Source: Hevea brasiliensis
Lineage: Eukaryota; Streptophyta; Magnoliopsida; Malpighiales; Euphorbiaceae
Direction: 5' to 3'
DNA: 64,000 nt
Assembly: GCF_030052815.1 (NCBI RefSeq)
Contig: NC_079499.1
Coordinates: 73,671,760-73,735,759, forward strand
Position numbers and translations under genes: made by a program
The notes under the pieces: model-generated
What the model saw: only the letters and a program-made list of their open reading frames with translations
Databases searched by the model: none
Told to the model about the DNA's origin: nothing
Shown here: positions 45,202-55,882 of the stretch, piece after piece
Numbering within the stretch: position 1 is the first letter of the stretch
Layout: every line of letters begins with the position of its first letter

Positions 45202-46700
45202 CTCTTGTTATTCTTCATGAAGGAAACTATATCTTATTGGTGGATGAGATACCCTGGTTGTTCTACGAGGAACAACTGTAGATGTTTCATCAATGGGTGT
45301 AGGTTAACTAGATGGATCTATATCCATCTGATCTATTGGTTACTCAGAATTCTCCAATTCTAACTCTATTTGCCTTCCTTTGTCTCCTTCTTGAACAAAT
45401 TGTTGTTCAAGAAATACGGCATCTCTACTCATCACAACCTTTTGTGAAGTAGGTAAATAAAAATAATATCCAAAGCTATATTTTAGATATCCAACAAATC
45501 AACCATTTTCTGATCTGGTTTCCAATTTACCAGTGTTTAGCGTTTTGATATAAGCTGGACAACCCCAAATCTTTACATGCTTAAGACTTGGTTTTCTTCC
45601 ATGCCATATCTCATAAGGTGTGGAAGAAACTGATTTTAATGGAATCCTATTCAAAATACACAAAGTTGATTCTAATGCAAATCGCCAAAAGGAGATTGGC
45701 ATATCAGGATAGCTCATCATACTATGTACCATATCCAATAGGGTATGATTTCTCCTTTCAGATACACTATTCAGTTGTGGCGTTCCTGGAGGAGTCAGCT
45801 GGGAAACAATGCCGTGATCTCTTTAGTATTCATCAAATTCAGTACTCAAATATTCTCCTCCACAATATGATCGAAGAGCTTTAATACTCTTTCCTGTTTA
45901 ATTTTCTACTTCAGATTTAAATTCTTTGAACTTTTCAAAGGATTCATGTTTGTATTTCATCAAATACAAATACCCAAACCTTGATTTATCATCAGTAAAG
46001 GTAATAAAGTAATGAAAACCACCTCTAGCCATTTCCTCAAATGGACCACATAAAACACTATGTATTGGCTCCAAAATATTTTCAGCTCTTAGCCCTTGTC
46101 CAACAAAGGGTGGTCTAGTCATTTTGCCCTGAAGGCAAGATTCACAAGTTGGAGTAGGCTAAGAGCCCAATGAGGAAAGAATTCCCATTTTCTCCAGTTT
46201 TGCAATCCTATCTTCTGCAACATGACATAACCTTAAGTGCCAAATATATTTTGAACTTGAGTTGGTTTTCACCATGGCATTGTATTCGTTTTGTGTTTGT
46301 CATTATTATCCAAACAATAAAGACCATCATTCATATAACTAGAACTAACATATTTATTTCCAAAATAAATATTGCAAACATCATCTGTGAACTGAAATTC
46401 ATAGCCATTTCTAGTCAAACTATATATAGAAATGATGTTTTTAAAAGCATCAGGTACATATAAAATATTATCCAAACATAAAACATATCCAGACATGTAA
46501 AAAGATTTAGATCCTATGACTAAAGCTTCAACAGTATAGCCATCGCCAATCCGGAGTCTAACATCTCGAGAATGTAAGCTGCTACTATTTTCTAGTTCTT
46601 GCATATCATAAGAAATGTGAGAACTGGCACTAGTATCTAAAACCCAAGTTGTAGATGAACTATGAGTATCATCAGAATCTAAATAACAAGATATGGACAT
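45202..46700 (-). pseudogene. C1 protease and integrase, broken
   Basis: Reading leftwards from 46700, the protease has WVLDTSASSHISYDMQELE; the active-site triplet is DTS where C2 has DTG. The pre-integrase and integrase follow with ENILEPIHSVLCGPFEEMARG (first aspartate of the triad lost, C2 has HSDVCGPF), FITFTDDKSRFGYLYLMKYK and GVSERRN-like NSVSERRN with the glutamate. Stops fall near 45898, 46155 and 45499. The tail (PYEIWHGRKPSLKHVKIWGC) matches copia integrases. Confidence 0.88.
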
Positions 46701-47564
46701 ACCTTCGAAAGGTCTATCCTTCTTGTCCTTCAGAGAAGCAAGATACTCTAGGCAGTTCCTTTTCTAGTGCCCATCCTTCTGGCAGTGGAAACACTTTCCT
46801 TTTCCTCCATCAGCTTTAGTCTTCCCTTTCTATTTAGCTATTTTCTTGGAAGGACTAGAAATATGAGATTTCTTTTTCTTATTGCCCTTCTTCTTGTTGG
46901 ACTTTCCAACAGAAGAAGATGCAATCAAAGCTACCTCTTTTCCTTTATTGCCCGGCATATTCTTTTGGGCAATAACCAGCATGTTGAGTAAACCAGCCAA
47001 GGTGCATTCCTGTTTATTCATATGAAAATTTGTCACAAAATTCCCAAAAGACTTAGGATGGGACTGAAGGATCAAATCCGTTTGCAGTTGGAAATCCATG
47101 TTAAAGTCAAGATGTTCCAGCTGCTCAATTAGCCGAATCATCTTGTGGACACGATCCCCAACATTCTATCCCTTAGACATCCTCATGCAGAACAACTGCC
47201 TAGATATCTCATACCTAGCATTCCTGCTGTGCTCACCATACAACTCTTGTAGGTGAAGGAGGATCTCACTCGCACTCTGCATGTTCTCATGCTGCTTCTG
47301 TAACTCATTACTCATGGAAGCAATCATGTAACACTTGGCTCTCATATCATGCTCCTTCCACTTATGCAAAGTTTCATATTCCTCTTGAGTAGCGTCTGGA
47401 GGTAAGGGACTAGGAACATTTGAGTCTAGAACATATCCTATATGTTCAAGGTTCAGGATAAGTTTCAAATTTCTTAGCCAATCAGACAGATTAGGTCATG
47501 TCAATCTATTGCGATCAAGTATGCTTGCAAGGATATTGGATGGTGGTGGTTGTTCTGTGCTCAT
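46701..47564 (-). pseudogene. C1 gag, broken
   Basis: ATG at 47564-47562 gives MSTEQPPPSNILASILDRN, with an in-frame TGA at 47495-47493 (arginine codon in C2) and a TAG after MSKG near 47168. The capsid-like part includes ELQKQHENMQSASEILLHLQ and IRLIEQLEHLDFNMDFQLQ. A lysine-rich linker precedes the knuckle CFHCQKDGH*KRNC, in which the TAG at 46764-46766 replaces the residue after histidine. C2 has the same TAG at the same place. Confidence 0.88.
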
Positions 47565-48118
47565 TATTATCAGAAAATTAACTGCAGAAAATAACTAGAT
47601 TAATTAGTAAATGTATCATGTAATTAACCAAAATGATTATGATCTTTTAATCAAATTGGTCCTCCCACTAACTTAGCGAATCCTACACTTCTAAAGTAGA
47701 AAACGGAAATCCTAGTTGGATGGATTTCTATTGGATGATTGAATTCTTATAATTCTATTGATCATCCTCAGGTACATCCATTATTGGAATTACAATAAAC
47801 TATAAGTGAGCAACTCCTTGCCCATCACATCTCTTGTAAGGTTCAATCCTTTACCTAGCCCCTAATGCTCAAAATCTCATGTACATCCATTATTGAATTA
47901 TCTTGTATTAGTTAAGTTGATCCCATTGAGCCAGTAATTATACAAATAATTTTAATGTCCTCAAGTACATCCAATATTGGCCATCAAACCATTTACATAT
48001 TTACAACATCTCATGCTTAATAATTATTCTTAAGAAAATCTCTTAAATTAATTGCATCTTATGCAAGTATTTAAAATTTTTTAAAATAATTATCTCAATG
48101 GAGGGCTCATGTTATAAT
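47565..48118 (-). other. C1 untranslated leader, part next to gag
   Basis: No gene. It matches the C2 leader (about 51430-51978, reversed). It includes short upstream ORFs beginning MDVPE (about 47775) and MDVHE (about 47890). It ends at the TSD ATAAT (48114-48118), where C2 was inserted; the leader resumes at 57987. Confidence 0.85.
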
Positions 48119-50205
48119 TGTTAGTAGTATGCCCTAGAGCATATCATTTAGTATGTATCTTATACATGCTTTTATTAATAAAAGGCAATTCCACTTTTCC
48201 ATTTACATACTATATTTATGTGTAATAGAAAAGGTCCATTGATATTTTGTTAGAAATTATATTCTTAAGTTGTTAAGAATATGAGTGACAGTATTTCTAG
48301 TACAAAGTATCATAAATAGGTTCACAATCGAGAATACTTCATAATAAGGACATAACTTATACAGAAAGATTGTATTAATGTTTGTTCCTAAGTTATTTAT
48401 ATGAGATATAAATAAGATAAAAAGGTGAGTCTCATGCCATATAACAAACATGATAGGCACTTATACATGATAAGTAGGCCAAACTAGTGACACTTATGAC
48501 AAGCACATGGAGTTTACTCTTTTCAATGCATTGTCATAAATCATATCAGTGCATATGATCTTTAGACCTGAGATAGCACAGTTATCTTGTATATAGGTGG
48601 TTTGAGCTTGATACTGCTTTCATACTTGTACCGTGTATGGGTATATGGGCATGTGTTGGCTCCTACTAGTTATATATGGAGGTAGGTATTGATCAAGATG
48701 GAATCTGTTCCTCTAAGTAAATAGAGATAAAATCCTATGTTCATTTAATTATTCTTGATGTTTTAAGTTCCTAGCCAGGACAGATAAATTTATTCAGAAA
48801 GAGTTTCTAATGAGAAAATCTTTTTAATCAAGAACTGGAATTAAAAGAGAACATAATATTCATAGCAAATGGAGTTTGACATAAACCATGACTCCAGTTT
48901 GAGTTGGGATTTTGTAACAGAGAGATTCTAGTGCATGGCAACATATGATTATAGGTTCATTTAAGGTAAAACTTATTACTGATTGGGTGACCATGGCATG
49001 CTATGCTAGGTATTAACCATGATCTATGAAGTGCATAAAATGATTTAGAGAAATCATTTATGGTAAGAAATAGTTCTGATGATATTAAGAGTTGATATCA
49101 TGTCTCATTGTCAATTAGTGATGAGCCTAGTAAGTCACACACATACACAAGTTATCACCTAATTAAATATGATTTAATTAATTAATTAAAGAGTTTAATT
49201 GATCAATTAAATAGGTTTGGTTTGCAATTAGATTGCAAAGTCCCTAGCATGACTTGAAACCAAATGTAGGTTATTGGATGTATAGTATAAGTTAAATTTA
49301 TATTTAAAGTGTTTAAATATGAATTTAATTAATGAGAAATTAATTTATATTTGATATAAATTGATTAGAAGAAAAGAAATAATTATTTTGGGTTGAGAAC
49401 TCAAAATTAAGACACAGGGGCATTTTGGTCATTTCACAGGGCGATATGCGACACTATGAGATGGCGACACATGGCATTACACATAAGCTTGCCAAATGTT
49501 TTTTAATCATGTAAGATGTTTAAAATTAAGATTAAATATACATTTGACACTTGGCACAATGTGATTGGGTCAATTAAACCTAGAACCAATCAGAGGGTGA
49601 CATGTGGTAAGTGTTTAATGTGTTGACCTAGCTATATAAGTGTTGTTATGAAAAGAAAACAACACAACCAGCAGCAAATAACCTTGGTGCCACCACCCAA
49701 GAGGCTTCCTCTTCTCTTCATCTTCTTCTCTCATCTATTCCAAGAGATTAGCAAACAATCTCTTGAATTAAAAATACTAGAAATTGTTGCTAGTGTCCTA
49801 TTTACATCTTTAATCTCTTAAAAGTCAAAACTTGATTTTGTAATTAATAGAAATAGCTTTAGAAGCTGTTCAAGGGCTGCCATAGGTTTTCTTGGTGTGG
49901 ACAAGCTAGAGGGACAACATCTGGTGTCCTGAAGACGCATCTGAAAGGCACAAATACACTGCAGTGCATCAAAAGGTTAGTGTATTTGTTCTTGATCTAA
50001 TCTAGGGTTCTAAAATTAATCTGATTAATTTTAAAATCTTAAATGGCAAATACATATCCAAAAACATTTTAAACATTTTTTAATATGTTGTTTGTCATTG
50101 AAATTAAATAGATAAAAATAAATCTTGCATGATGCATGTGACCCTAAGTGAAAATTTTTGAATTCAATGGTATAAACTTGTGTTTTTCATGCTTCCGCTC
50201 CTTCA
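48119..50205 (+). repeat. C2 5' LTR (2087 bp)
   Basis: From TGTTAGTAGTATGCC to CCGCTCCTTCA, directly followed by the PBS. TATA box at 49633-49639. It contains no gene on the plus strand; a reverse-strand frame at 48257-48460 is shared with sibling LTRs. Confidence 0.95.
49633..49639 (+). promoter_or_regulatory. Probable TATA box of the C2 5' LTR
   Basis: TATATAA within GCTATATAAGTG, about 570 bp before the LTR end. It is conserved in the 3' LTR (57414-57420) and the C1 3' LTR (42043-42049, reverse). The transcription start would be expected 25-35 bp downstream. Confidence 0.65.
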
Positions 50206-50207
50206 AT

Positions 50208-50220
50208 TGGTATTAGAGCC
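50208..50220 (+). other. C2 primer binding site
   Basis: TGGTATTAGAGCC, two bases after the LTR end; one C-to-T change from the initiator-Met tRNA complement. Confidence 0.87.
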
Positions 50221-50469
50221 ACTATATTTTCCATTTAGATTTTTGATTATATGATTTAATTGTGTGTTTTGATCATGAGATGATTTATCCATTGCTGGTT
50301 GCAATGGATGTGTGGCGCTATGCTTGAAGAACACCAACATGGTGCGCAAGGTTTGTGGCTTCATGGGTGGTGCAAGGTTTGGCTTTTTAATTTTGCAATT
50401 GTTGTATGATCTAAAAGCTCATCCTATGTCTAATTAAATTTTTTAATTAGAATTTTAACACAATTAAAT

Positions 50470-50812
50470 TTTGATTTAAATCAGAATTTTAAAACTTGTT
50501 TGAATGTGATTCAAATCTGAATCTTAAAAGTTGTTTGAATGTGATTCAAATCTGAATTTTTAAAGTTGTTTGAATCATATTTAAATCTGATTTTTTAAAG
50601 TTGTTTGAATAATATTCAGATCTGAATTTTTAAAAATTGTTTGAATGTGATTCAAATCTGATTTTTTAAAAATTGTTTGAATGTGATTCAAATATGAATT
50701 TTTAAGGTTTTTTGAATGTGATTCAAATCTGAATTTTTAAATTTGTTTGAATGAGATTCAAATATGAATTTTTAAATTTATTTAAATCATATTCAAATCT
50801 GGATTTTTAAGT
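50470..50812. repeat. 35-bp palindromic tandem array in the C2 leader
   Basis: Nine to ten degenerate units of about 35 bp. The core TTGAATGTGATTCAA is a perfect inverted repeat (TTGAAT/ATTCAA, 3-nt loop), separated by T- and A-rich spacers. The C1 leader has a shorter version (about 58600-58885). Units are joined without unique spacers, so this is a minisatellite and not a CRISPR array. Confidence 0.9.
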
Positions 50813-51652
50813 TGAATATGAGATATTTAATTTAATTTAAGTATGTATGTTTTATTTAATTGTTAAATAGTGATATGCATGATGGATGATCATGGACTAT
50901 AAAAGGCCAATGTGATTGGATTTATTTCTTTTATGTTTCTTTGGGATTGTAAATTAATTTATTTATTTTAATTTACTTTGGGCATGTATTATTAAGGTTG
51001 TAATAAGTTTGGGCTGTAATTTCATTTATTTAAGTTCTTGTAAATTCGCCTTGGTATGCCAAGGATTACTATGCAATATTGGATTGCAAGAAGTTCAAGG
51101 AGGTTAAGAGGATTGGTGGGACCAGTGGGAGGAATTCAAGATCAAGTGTTGATTATGTACTCCTTCAGAAACTCTTGTAAAATGAATGAATGAATGAAAT
51201 GCACCTAGGAATGCCCTGATTCAATTCTTGATGGCTCAGAATTGAATCACTTAGAAAGTCCATGATCATACCATATTTATTTATTGTCCATGAATGCATG
51301 AGATGTATGTGAATGTATGCAGTATATGATATATGCATGCTAAATGGATAATGTGCAAAGTGAGACCTTAATAGTAATTAGGATGACCATAAAATCTTCC
51401 AAACAAATGATTAAGTTGGAAATGCTATAATTAAAGTAATTATAACATGGGCCCTCCATTGAGGCAATTATTTTAAGAAATTTTAAATACTTGCATTTAA
51501 GAGATTTTCTTAAGAATAATTGTTAAGCATGAGATGTTGTAAATATGTAAATGGTTTGGTGGCCAATATTGGATGTACCTGAGGATATTAAAATTATTTG
51601 CATAATTACTGGCTCAATGGGATCAACTTAACTAATGCAAGATAAGTCAATA

Positions 51653-51688
51653 ATGGATGTACCTGAGATTTTGAGCATTAGGGGCTAG
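51653..51688 (+). CDS. Short upstream ORF in the C2 leader (MDVPEILSIRG)
   Basis: An 11-codon open frame, ATG 51653 to TAG 51686-51688. C1 keeps it with one residue change (MDVHEILSIRG). It could tune translation of gag, but conservation between only two copies of one element is weak evidence. Confidence 0.3.
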   Translation: MDVPEILSIRG

Positions 51689-51761
51689 GTAAAGGATTGA
51701 ACCTCACATGAGATGTGATGGGCAAGGAGTTGCTCAATTATAGTTTATTGTAATTCCAATA

Positions 51762-51788
51762 ATGGATGTACCTGAGGATGATCAATAG
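51762..51788 (+). CDS. Short upstream ORF in the C2 leader (MDVPEDDQ)
   Basis: Eight codons from ATG 51762 to TAG 51786-51788, identical in C1 (reverse strand near 47775). It starts with the same motif as the upstream ORF at 51653. Function unknown. Confidence 0.3.
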   Translation: MDVPEDDQ

Positions 51789-51978
51789 AATTATAAGAAT
51801 TCAATCACCCACTAGAAATCCATCCAACTAGGATTTTCGTTTTCTACTTTGGAAGTGTAGGACTCGCTAAGTTAGTGGGAGGACCAATTTGATTAAAAGA
51901 CCATAATCATTTTGGTTAATTACATGATACATTTACTAATTAATCTAGTTATTTTCTGTAGTTAATTTTCTAATAATA

Positions 51979-52810
51979 ATGAGCACAGAACAACCACCAT
52001 CATCCAATATCCTTGCAAGCATACTTGATCGCAATAGGTTGACAAGACCTAATCTGTCTGATTGGCTAAGAAATTTGAAACTTGTCCTGAACCTTGAACA
52101 TATAGGATATATTCTAGATTCAAATGTTCCTAGTCCCTTACCTCCAGAGGCCACTCAAGAGGAACATGAAGCTTCGGACAAGTGGAAGGAGCATGATATG
52201 AGAGCTAAGTGTTACATATTTGCTTCCATGAGTAATGAGTTACAGAAGCAGCATGAGAACATGCAGAGTGCGAGTGAGATCCTCCTTCACCTACAAGAGT
52301 TGTATGGTGAGCACAGCAGGAATGCTAGGTATGAGATATCTAGACAGCTGTTCCGCATGAGGATGTTTGAGGGGCAGAATGTTGGGGATCATGTCCATAA
52401 GATGATTCGGCTGATTGAGCAGTTGGAACATGTTGATTTCAACATGGATTTCCAATTACAGACGAATTTGATCCTTCAGTCCCTTCCTGAGTCTTTTGGG
52501 AATTTTGTGACAAATTTTCATATAACTAAATAGGAATGCACCTTAGCTGGTTTACTCAACATGCTAGTTATTGCCCCAAAAGAATATGCCGGGCAATAAA
52601 GGAAAAGGGGTTGCTTTGATTGCATTTTCTTTTGCTGGAAAGTCCAACAAGAAAAAGGGAAATAAGAAAAAGAAACCTCATATTCCTAGTCCTTCTAAAA
52701 AAATAGCTAAACAGAAAGGGAAGACTAAAGCTGATGGAGGCAAAGGAAAGTGTTTCCACTGCCAGAAAGATGGGCACTAGAAAAGGAACAGCCCAGAGTA
52801 TCTTGCTTCT
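51979..52810 (+). pseudogene. C2 gag, broken
   Basis: ATG 51979 opens a 184-codon frame (MSTEQPPSSNILASILDRNR ...) with NARYEISRQLFRMRMF and RLIEQLEHVDFNMDFQLQ. A TAG at 52531 replaces a glutamine present in C1, and a frame change near 52570 follows. The next frame carries the lysine-rich linker and the knuckle CFHCQKDGH, followed by TAG at 52778-52780 and then KRNS, so the last cysteine is serine too. The TAG in the knuckle is shared with C1. Confidence 0.9.
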
Positions 52811-54361
52811 TTGAAGGACAAGAAGGATAAACCTTCGGAAGGTATGTCCATATCTTGTTATTTAGATTCTGATGATACTTATAGTTTATCTACAGCTTGG
52901 GTTTTAGATACTGGTGCCAATTCTCACATTTCTAATGATATGCAGGAACTAGCAAATAGTAACGGCTTACATTCTCTAGATGTTGGACTCTGGATTGGCA
53001 ATGGCTCAACTATTGAAGCTTTAGCCATAGGATTTAAATCTTTTTATATGTCTGGACATGTTTTGTGTTTGGATAATATTTTTTATGTACCTGATGCTTT
53101 TAAGAACATCATTTCTATATCTAGTTTGTCTAGAAATGGCTATGAATTTCAGTTCACAGATGATGTTTGCAATATTTATTTTGGAAATAAATATGTTGGT
53201 TTGGGTTATATGAATGATGGTCTTTATTATTTGGATAATACTAACAAACACAAAATGAATGCAAGTGATCTAAATGAATGCAATGCCATGGTGAAAACCA
53301 ATTCAAGTTCAAAATATATTTGGCACTTAAGGTTATGTCATGTTGCAGAAGATAGGATTCCAAAATTAGAGAAAATGGGGATTCTATCCTCATTGGGCTC
53401 TGAGCCTACTCTAACTTGTGAATCTTGCCTTCAGGGCAAAATGACTAGATCACCCTTTGTTGGACAAGGGCTAAGAGCTGAAAATATTTTGGAGCTAATA
53501 CATAGTGATGTATGTGGTCCATTTAAGGAAATAGCTAGAGGCAGTTTTCATTATTTTATTACCTTTACTGATGATAAATCAAGGTTTAGGTATTTGTATT
53601 TAATGAAGTACAAACATGAATCCTTTGAAAAGTTCAAAGAATTTAAATCTGAAATAGAAAATCAAATAGGAAAGAGTATTAAAGCCCTTTGATCAGATCG
53701 TGGAGGTGAATATTTGAGTACTGAATTTAATCAATACTTGAGAGGGCATGGCATTGTTTCCCAGCTGACTCCTCTAGGAACGCCACAGCTGAATGGTGTA
53801 TCTGAAAGGAGAAATCGTACCCTATTGGATATGGTACGTAGTATGATGAGCTATATTGATATGCCAATCTCCTTTTGGCGATTTGCATTAGAATCAACTT
53901 TGTATATTCTGAATAGGATTCCATCAAAATTAGTTTCTTCCACACCTTATGAGATATGGCATGGAAGAAAGCTAAGTCTTAAGCATGTTAAGATTTGGGG
54001 TTGTCCAGCTTATGTCAAAAAGCTGAACACTAATAAATTGGAAATAAGATAAGAAAAAGGCCGATTTGTTGGATATCCAAAAGATAGTTTTTGATATTAT
54101 TTTTATTTGCTTGCTTCCCAAAAGGTTGTGATAAGTAGAGATGCCATATTTTTTGAATAATAGTTTGTTCAAGAAGGAGGCAAAGGAAGGCAAATAGAGT
54201 TGAAATTGGAGAATTCTGACCAACCAACAGATCAGATTGATATAGATCCATCTAGTCAACCTACACCCATTGATGAAACATCTACAGCTATTCCTCATGG
54301 AACAACCAAGGTATCTCACCTACCAGTGAGATATGGTTTCCTTTATTATGAAGAATAAAAG
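52811..54361 (+). pseudogene. C2 protease and integrase, broken
   Basis: The frame 52811-53692 begins with the protease, WVLDTGANSHISNDMQELA keeping DTG. GLYYLDN and WHLRLCHVAEDRIPKLEKMG (HHCC region) follow with CESCLQGK. The integrase core has IHSDVCGPF and FTDDKSRFRYLYLMKYKHE. A TGA near 53690 replaces the arginine codon before SDRGGEYL, the second aspartate motif. The frame resumes at 53714 with GTPQLNGVSERRNRTLLDMV, giving the glutamate, and ends at a TAA after LEIR near 54050. The three acidic residues are all present in the broken reading frame. Confidence 0.9.
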
Positions 54362-55140
54362 TTGTCTACTCATGAAGTAGTAGATCATAGAGATGATCCA
54401 CTTACCTATGAAGAAGCTATATCATATATAAACTCTTCAAAATGGATTGACGCTATGAAATCCAAAATTGATTCCATGTATAAGAATCAAGTTTGCGATC
54501 TTATTGACCCACCTGAAGGTATTATACCTATAGGGAACAAATGGGTTTTCAAGAAGAAAATTGGTTCTGATGGAAAGGTAGAGACCTATAAGGCAAGGCT
54601 AGTAGCGAAAGGGTTTTGCCAAAGGCAAGGAATCGACTATAAGGAGACTTTCTCACCTGTTGCCATGCTTAAATCAATCAGGATTTTATTAGCAATAGCT
54701 GCATACTATGATTATGAGATTTGGCAGATGGATGTCAAAACAGCTTTTCTCAATGGATACATTGAAGAAAACATTTTCATGGAATATCCTAGGGTTTTTG
54801 AATCCCAATATGGTTCCAAGGTATGCAAGCTAAAGCGATCCATTTATGGGTTGAAGCAAGCTTCGAGGAGTTGGAACATTCATTTTGATGAAGCCATTAA
54901 ATCCTTTGGTTTTATAAAAAATGAGGATGAGCCATGTGTATATAAGAAGGTTAGTGACAGTGCTATCATTTTCCTTGTCTTATATGTGGATGATATACTG
55001 TTGATGGGTAATGACACAGGTATGTTGACAACTATAAAGGTATTGTTTTCAAATACATTCTCCATGAAAGACTTAGAGAGGCAACCTATATTCTTGGGAT
55101 TCGCATCTATAGAGATAGAGCGAAAAGAATAATTAGTTTA
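54362..55140 (+). pseudogene. C2 reverse transcriptase, mostly open, truncated by frameshift
   Basis: A 256-codon frame from 54362: NKWVFKKKIGSDGKVETYKA, RLVAKGFCQRQGIDYKETFS, WQMDVKTAFLNGYIEENIFM, KRSIYGLKQASRSWN and the catalytic LYVDDILLMGNDTGM. A small deletion near 55080 shifts the frame after KDLE, and the remaining RT tail (55135-55390) carries several stops. Confidence 0.92.
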
Positions 55141-55870
55141 TCCTGAAGTTTATACTTTGAAAAGGTGTTAAAGAGGTTTAACATGCTTGATTCCAAGAGA
55201 GGATTGTTACCAGTGAGACATGGTATCCATCTTTCTAAAGAGATGTCTCTAAAGACACCTGAAGAAAGAGATAAGATGGCCAGGATTCCATATGCTTCGG
55301 CTTTTGGAAGTTTAATGTAAGTAATATTGTGTACTAGGCCGGATATCGCATATGTTGTTAGTTTGACTAGCAAGTATCAATCCAATCCAGGTTTTGGAAC
55401 ACTGGATAGCTGTCAAGAATATCCTTAAGTACTTGAGAAGAACTAAGGATTTATTCTTGATCTATGGAGGTGGAGACTTGCAATTGGATGATTATACTGA
55501 TTCTGATTTCCAATCAGATATCGATGATAGAAAGTCTACCTCTGGATTTGTGTTCATTTGTAATGGAGGTGCAGTCAGTTGGAAGAGTTCCAAACAAAGT
55601 ACGACTGCAGATTCCACTATCGAGGCTGAGTATATTGCTGCATTAGATGCTGTAAAGGAAGCTGTTTGGATATAAGAAATCCCGGTCTCACTAGAAATCC
55701 AAACACATAGAAAGGCACTACCACATTATCAGAGAAATAGTTAGGCAAGGCGATACAGCCATGCAGAAAATAGCATCAGCTGATCCATTCACTAAGCCTT
55801 TGTCATAGACTCAGCTAGACCGATATCTTGAGAAGATGGGTCTAAGATATTGTAATGAATGGCTCTAGTG
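55141..55870 (+). pseudogene. C2 RNase H, broken
   Basis: The open part 55394-55675 has LEHWIAVKNILKYLRRTKDL, YGGGDLQLDDYTDSDFQSD and KSTSGFVFICNGGAVSWKSS, the copia RNase H core, then EAEYIAALDAVKEAVWI before TAA. Relative to C1, about 100 bp are missing after this point (the LAVVPSIESTVPLHCDGA region). The end of the domain down to about 55870 is out of frame. Confidence 0.88.
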
Positions 55871-55882
55871 CTAGTGAGAGAT
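55871..55882 (+). other. C2 polypurine tract
   Basis: CTAGTGAGAGAT directly before the 3' LTR; C1 has the more purine-rich GTGGGAGAT. Confidence 0.7.

Larger units (their letters stand above)
50206..51978 (+). other. C2 untranslated leader
   Basis: 1.77 kb between LTR and gag. It contains the PBS, the 35-bp repeat array (50470-50812), a low-complexity AT-rich stretch and, near the gag end, three copies of a motif like CAATAATGGATGTACCTGAG (about 51563, 51648 and 51757), two of which open short upstream ORFs. No protein gene seen. Confidence 0.85.

Noticed and set aside
50470..50812. Regular 35-bp repeats that resemble a CRISPR array
   Set aside because: Units are contiguous and degenerate with no unique spacers, and they lie in the leader of a plant retrotransposon.
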